DNA from: Marinospirillum sp.
GTDB taxonomy: Bacteria; Pseudomonadota; Gammaproteobacteria; Pseudomonadales; Halomonadaceae
Direction of reading: 5' to 3'
DNA length: 7,277 nucleotides
Assembly: GCA_007116195.1 (NCBI GenBank)
Contig: SKIX01000102.1
Coordinates: forward strand, 1-7,277
Shown here: piece after piece, positions 5,585-7,277 of the stretch
How positions within the stretch are numbered: position 1 is the stretch's first letter
Layout of the letters: each line of letters starts with the position of its first letter
Notes under the pieces: model-generated
Told to the model about the DNA's origin: nothing
Databases searched by the model: none
The model's input: the letters and a program-made list of their open reading frames with translations, nothing else
Program-made: the position numbers and the translations under genes

Positions 5585-7277
5585 TGTCAGCTGCCGATCT
5601 ATTATTTGAATTAGGGTGTGAAGAGTTACCCCCCACCCTGCTAGACACCCTAAGCCAAGCCCTGGAAACGGCTGTAAGTGAAGGCCTGGAAGCAGCTGGC
5701 CTGCCTTTCAGTAGCCTTGAACGCCTGGCTACGCCCAGACGCCTGGCATTAATTGTCCGTGACCTAGCCGAACAACAGCCTGACCAGGAAATCGAGCGCA
5801 AGGGGCCTGCCGTTAAAGCAGCCTACAAAGATGGTCAACCAACCAAAGCTTTGCAGGGTTTTGCCCGCTCTTGCGGTGTTGAAGTCGACCAGTTGCAAAC
5901 CCTGGAAACAGATAAAGGCAGCTGGTTGATTTACCGTAACACTCAGCCAGGTCAAGCCACTGCTGATCTACTGCCTGAACTCTTTCACAAGGCTATTCAG
6001 CAACTGCCTGTTCCTAAGCGCATGCGCTGGGGAGCCAGTCGAACTGAATTTTCTCGCCCCGTACATTGGCTAGTCCTTCTACACGGTCAGCAAGTTATTC
6101 CAGCACAGCTACTCGGTTTGAGCAGCGACCGTATTACCTATGGTCACCGTTTCCACGCACCTGAAGCCATTAACCTGGCCTCCGTTGCTGATTATCTGCC
6201 TGCTCTTCGCCAAGCAAAGGTTATTGCTTCCTTTGCAGAGCGCCGTGAGCTCATTCGTGAACAAGTCCTTGCCGAAGCAGCGAGTCGGCGTGGACAGGCT
6301 GTTATTGATGAAGACCTACTGAGTGAAGTGACAGGCTTAGTTGAATGGCCGGTTGCACTTACTGGCTCTTTTGATGAGCGTTTTCTGGAAGTACCTGATG
6401 CCTGCCTGATTTCTTCCATGAAGTCACACCAGAAGTATTTTCATTTGGTTGATGAAAAGGGGCAGCTACTGCCACTATTTATTACCGTGAGCAATATTGA
6501 AAGCAAAGACCCTAGTGCGATCATTCTCGGTAATGAAAAGGTTATTCGTCCTCGTTTAGCTGATGCAGCCTTCTTTTTTGAAACGGATAAGAAAACACGC
6601 CTTTCAACCCGCTTTGAAGGCTTGGAAAAAGTTGTCTTCCAAAAACAGTTAGGCAGCTTGGCTGATAAGTCTCGCCGTTTACAGCATTTAGCTGCTGCTA
6701 TAGCTGAACGCTTGAACGCTGATCAAGACAAAGTGCAGCGTGCAGCAACGCTGTGCAAATGTGATTTAAACACCGAAATGGTGCTGGAATTCCCCGAACT
6801 GCAAGGCCTTATGGGCGAAGCCTATGCTCTGCATGATGGTGAGAACCCAGAGGTTTGTCGTGCACTGCGTGAGCACTACCTGCCGCGCCATGCTGGGGAC
6901 AGCTTGCCGGAAACTACGACCGGTATCTGTCTTGCTTTGGCTGATCGTCTCGACACCCTGACGGGTATTTTTGGAATTGGTCAAAAGCCTACAGGTGTTA
7001 AAGATCCCTTTGCTTTGCGCCGTGCCACCCTGGGCGTGCTCGCTCTACTGGTTAACAAACAGCTGGATTTGGACTTACGCCAACTCATTCAGCTCGCCCT
7101 GGCTCAGCACCCTCAGCTCAGCTTGCCACTGCAACAAGTCGAACAGGAACTACTCGACTATATGCTTGATCGCTTCCGTGCCTGGTACCAAGCTCAAAAC
7201 CTGCCTACCGGTGTGTTCTTGGCCGTACGTGCTCGCGGAGTTACTCACCCGCTGGACTTTGATCGTCGTGTTCAAGC
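5584..7277 (+). CDS. glyS: Glycyl-tRNA synthetase beta subunit, C-terminus beyond window
   Basis: GlyS is the beta subunit that recognises tRNA-Gly and is required with GlyQ for aminoacylation. The frame is open from the ATG at 5584 to the window end: 564 complete codons, or roughly 80% of the usual 690 residues. I translated it throughout and found no frameshift or stop. Family blocks: LLFELGCEELPP (6-17), ATPRRLA (49-55), KRMRWG (145-150), FSRPVHWLV (157-165), YGHRF (186-190), HQKYF (282-286), the HD-like region CKCDLNTEMVLEFPELQGLM (391-410), ADRLDTL (453-459) and DPFALRR (474-480). The missing part should be most of the C-terminal anticodon-binding domain. The start has a strong ribosome site, AGGAG at 5571-5575, eight bases upstream and inside the end of glyQ, and overlaps the glyQ stop by one base. 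Codon use looks like its neighbours and gives no sign of transfer. Confidence 0.98.
   Translation, partial: MSAADLLFELGCEELPPTLLDTLSQALETAVSEGLEAAGLPFSSLERLATPRRLALIVRDLAEQQPDQEIERKGPAVKAAYKDGQPTKALQGFARSCGVEVDQLQTLETDKGSWLIYRNTQPGQATADLLPELFHKAIQQLPVPKRMRWGASRTEFSRPVHWLVLLHGQQVIPAQLLGLSSDRITYGHRFHAPEAINLASVADYLPALRQAKVIASFAERRELIREQVLAEAASRRGQAVIDEDLLSEVTGLVEWPVALTGSFDERFLEVPDACLISSMKSHQKYFHLVDEKGQLLPLFITVSNIESKDPSAIILGNEKVIRPRLADAAFFFETDKKTRLSTRFEGLEKVVFQKQLGSLADKSRRLQHLAAAIAERLNADQDKVQRAATLCKCDLNTEMVLEFPELQGLMGEAYALHDGENPEVCRALREHYLPRHAGDSLPETTTGICLALADRLDTLTGIFGIGQKPTGVKDPFALRRATLGVLALLVNKQLDLDLRQLIQLALAQHPQLSLPLQQVEQELLDYMLDRFRAWYQAQNLPTGVFLAVRARGVTHPLDFDRRVQ

Noticed and set aside
5048..5955. 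Minus-strand reading frames of 63-100 codons within glyQ and glyS
   Set aside because: These are shadows of highly conserved synthetase genes on the other strand, and their composition is that of reverse-complemented codons.
6140..6984. Short reading frames on both strands inside glyS
   Set aside because: glyS reads through the whole interval without interruption and with conserved motifs, so these frames are chance openings.

Overview
The window is ordinary chromosomal DNA from a Gram-negative gammaproteobacterium. GC content looks intermediate and coding density is very high. All genes belong to two conserved functions: building the inner core of lipopolysaccharide (LPS) and charging tRNA-Gly. 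GlyQ and GlyS are separate proteins of the alpha2-beta2 bacterial type. The LPS proteins resemble, from memory, those of Haemophilus and Pseudomonas-like or Oceanospirillales-like bacteria. CTAG sites are common, which argues against an enterobacterium. Genus and species cannot be fixed by eye.

Left part (1-2719, minus strand): three tightly packed genes read right to left. They are an OpsX-type heptosyltransferase, hldE (bifunctional kinase/adenylyltransferase for ADP-heptose) and the N-terminal 68 residues of waaA (Kdo transferase), which runs off the left edge. Both junctions overlap (4 nt, then 1 nt), so this is a translationally coupled operon.

Middle (2718-4579, plus strand): kdkA (Kdo kinase) diverges from the heptosyltransferase gene, and the two ATG start codons overlap inside one CATG. 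After a 98-nt gap comes a GT-B fold, GT4-like glycosyltransferase of unknown specificity whose donor-site motifs are degenerate.

Right part (4580-7277, plus strand): a likely promoter at the end of the glycosyltransferase gene, then glyQ and glyS overlapping by one base. GlyS is cut by the right edge after 564 codons; no frameshift is visible.

Together waaA, kdkA and the OpsX-like gene suggest a Haemophilus-type inner core: one Kdo on lipid A, phosphorylated by KdkA, then extended with heptose supplied as ADP-heptose through HldE. I found no mobile element, CRISPR array, RNA gene or clear terminator, and no intergenic stretch over 300 bases. I see no strong case for an undescribed system. 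The points most worth checking are the overlapping divergent starts, the degenerate glycosyltransferase and the inferred core structure.
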